A stretch of DNA of 5,382 nucleotides, from NCBI GenBank assembly GCA_021811225.1, contig JAJZPJ010000180.1, forward strand, positions 1-5,382, written 5' to 3'. The DNA comes from Pseudomonadota bacterium. Its GTDB lineage: Bacteria; Pseudomonadota; Gammaproteobacteria; Burkholderiales; Rhodocyclaceae. The translations under genes were made by a program, and so were the position numbers. Positions 5,292 to 5,382 of this stretch are shown one piece after another. Below the pieces are notes generated by a model, which was given only the letters and a program-made list of their open reading frames with translations, was not told where the DNA came from and made no database searches. Position 1 is the first letter of the stretch. Every line of letters begins with the position of its first letter.

Positions 5292-5382
5292 ATGCAGACA
5301 ATCGCCGAAACATCCGAGTACCAGCGCCGGGCTGACAAGCTGCTGACCGAAGGCGAGCGCGGCGACGTGGTGGCCTACCTGG
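5292..5382 (+). CDS. RelE/HigB-like type II toxin, N-terminal fragment (runs off the window)
   Basis: Only about 30 codons are visible. The protein begins MQTIAETSEYQRRADKLL and continues TEGERGDVVAYL. This closely resembles the start of RelE/HigB-type toxins (COG4737-like), which typically open with MQT-xx-ET-x-x-F/Y-x-RRA-xx-LLT-xx-ER. These are about 110-residue ribonucleases that cleave mRNA, usually on the ribosome, and they are neutralised by a helix-turn-helix antitoxin encoded just downstream. ATG 5289 and ATG 5292 are both possible; 5292 fits the family opening and lies seven bases after a weak GGA. The upstream palindrome supports an autoregulated toxin-first module. Whether the toxin is complete and an antitoxin follows cannot be seen. 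Assignment rests on the N-terminus alone. Confidence 0.7.
   Translation, partial: MQTIAETSEYQRRADKLLTEGERGDVVAYL

Larger units (their letters stand above)
3760..5382 (+). mobile_element. Integrase-proximal end of an integrated mobile element (partial)
   Basis: Immediately beyond argA the conserved, very GC-rich chromosomal segment gives way to a repeat-bearing junction. A tyrosine recombinase follows, pointing away from the junction, then an AT-richer spacer and the start of a toxin gene. An integrase next to the attachment site, with its 5' end facing it, is the usual layout of genomic islands and integrative elements. The exact left boundary is not proven; it probably lies between 3760 and 3885. 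The other end is outside the window, so size and type (island, prophage or integrative conjugative element) cannot be told. Confidence 0.62.

Noticed and set aside
4942..5292. 116-codon frame between the integrase and the toxin
   Set aside because: GTG start without ribosome site, no domain, and it runs through the GCCGGGACA repeats and the toxin operator, so it is best read as chance.

Overview
The window reads as a GC-rich bacterial chromosome, most likely a betaproteobacterium (Rhodocyclales-like is a guess). The first ~3.76 kb has strongly GC-biased third codon positions. It also carries a classical fused kinase-like/GNAT N-acetylglutamate synthase, a two-domain polyphosphate:AMP phosphotransferase and an RsmE with the MPRF N-terminus. 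All are compatible with beta- or gammaproteobacteria; the lineage is inferred from style, not from a search.

Layout, left to right, all genes on the + strand. (1) rsmE (16-735), a 16S rRNA U1498 methyltransferase, sits behind a perfect TATAAT at positions 1-6. (2) A 155-base spacer (736-890) holds a strong 10-bp hairpin and a doubtful 49-codon ORF that overlaps the rsmE stop. (3) pap (891-2369) is a duplicated PPK2-type polyphosphate:AMP phosphotransferase whose N-terminal half has lost the Walker B Asp. (4) argA (2419-3759) follows after 49 bases and is probably co-transcribed with pap. These three are core housekeeping or metabolic genes, apparently intact.

Directly after the argA stop the character changes. 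Positions 3760-3885 hold a 16-bp perfect palindrome, a canonical Rho-independent terminator and a second imperfect copy of the palindrome. Then comes a tyrosine recombinase (3886-4911) with all six catalytic residues but no room for the usual N-terminal arm-binding domain. Its base composition is visibly less GC-rich. A 377-base non-coding stretch follows, with an AT-rich tract and several iteron-like GCCGGGACA repeats. The window then runs off the edge inside the first ~30 codons of a RelE/HigB-like toxin gene, preceded by a palindrome typical of toxin-antitoxin autoregulation.

Interpretation: a conserved chromosomal segment (rsmE-pap-argA) borders the integrase-proximal end of an integrated mobile element, whose junction probably lies within 3760-3885. 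The toxin-antitoxin module would be early cargo that could stabilise the element. No complete novel system is visible. The most interesting parts are the repeat-flanked junction, the arm-less integrase and the iteron-like cluster; the cargo beyond position 5382 would decide how novel the element is.
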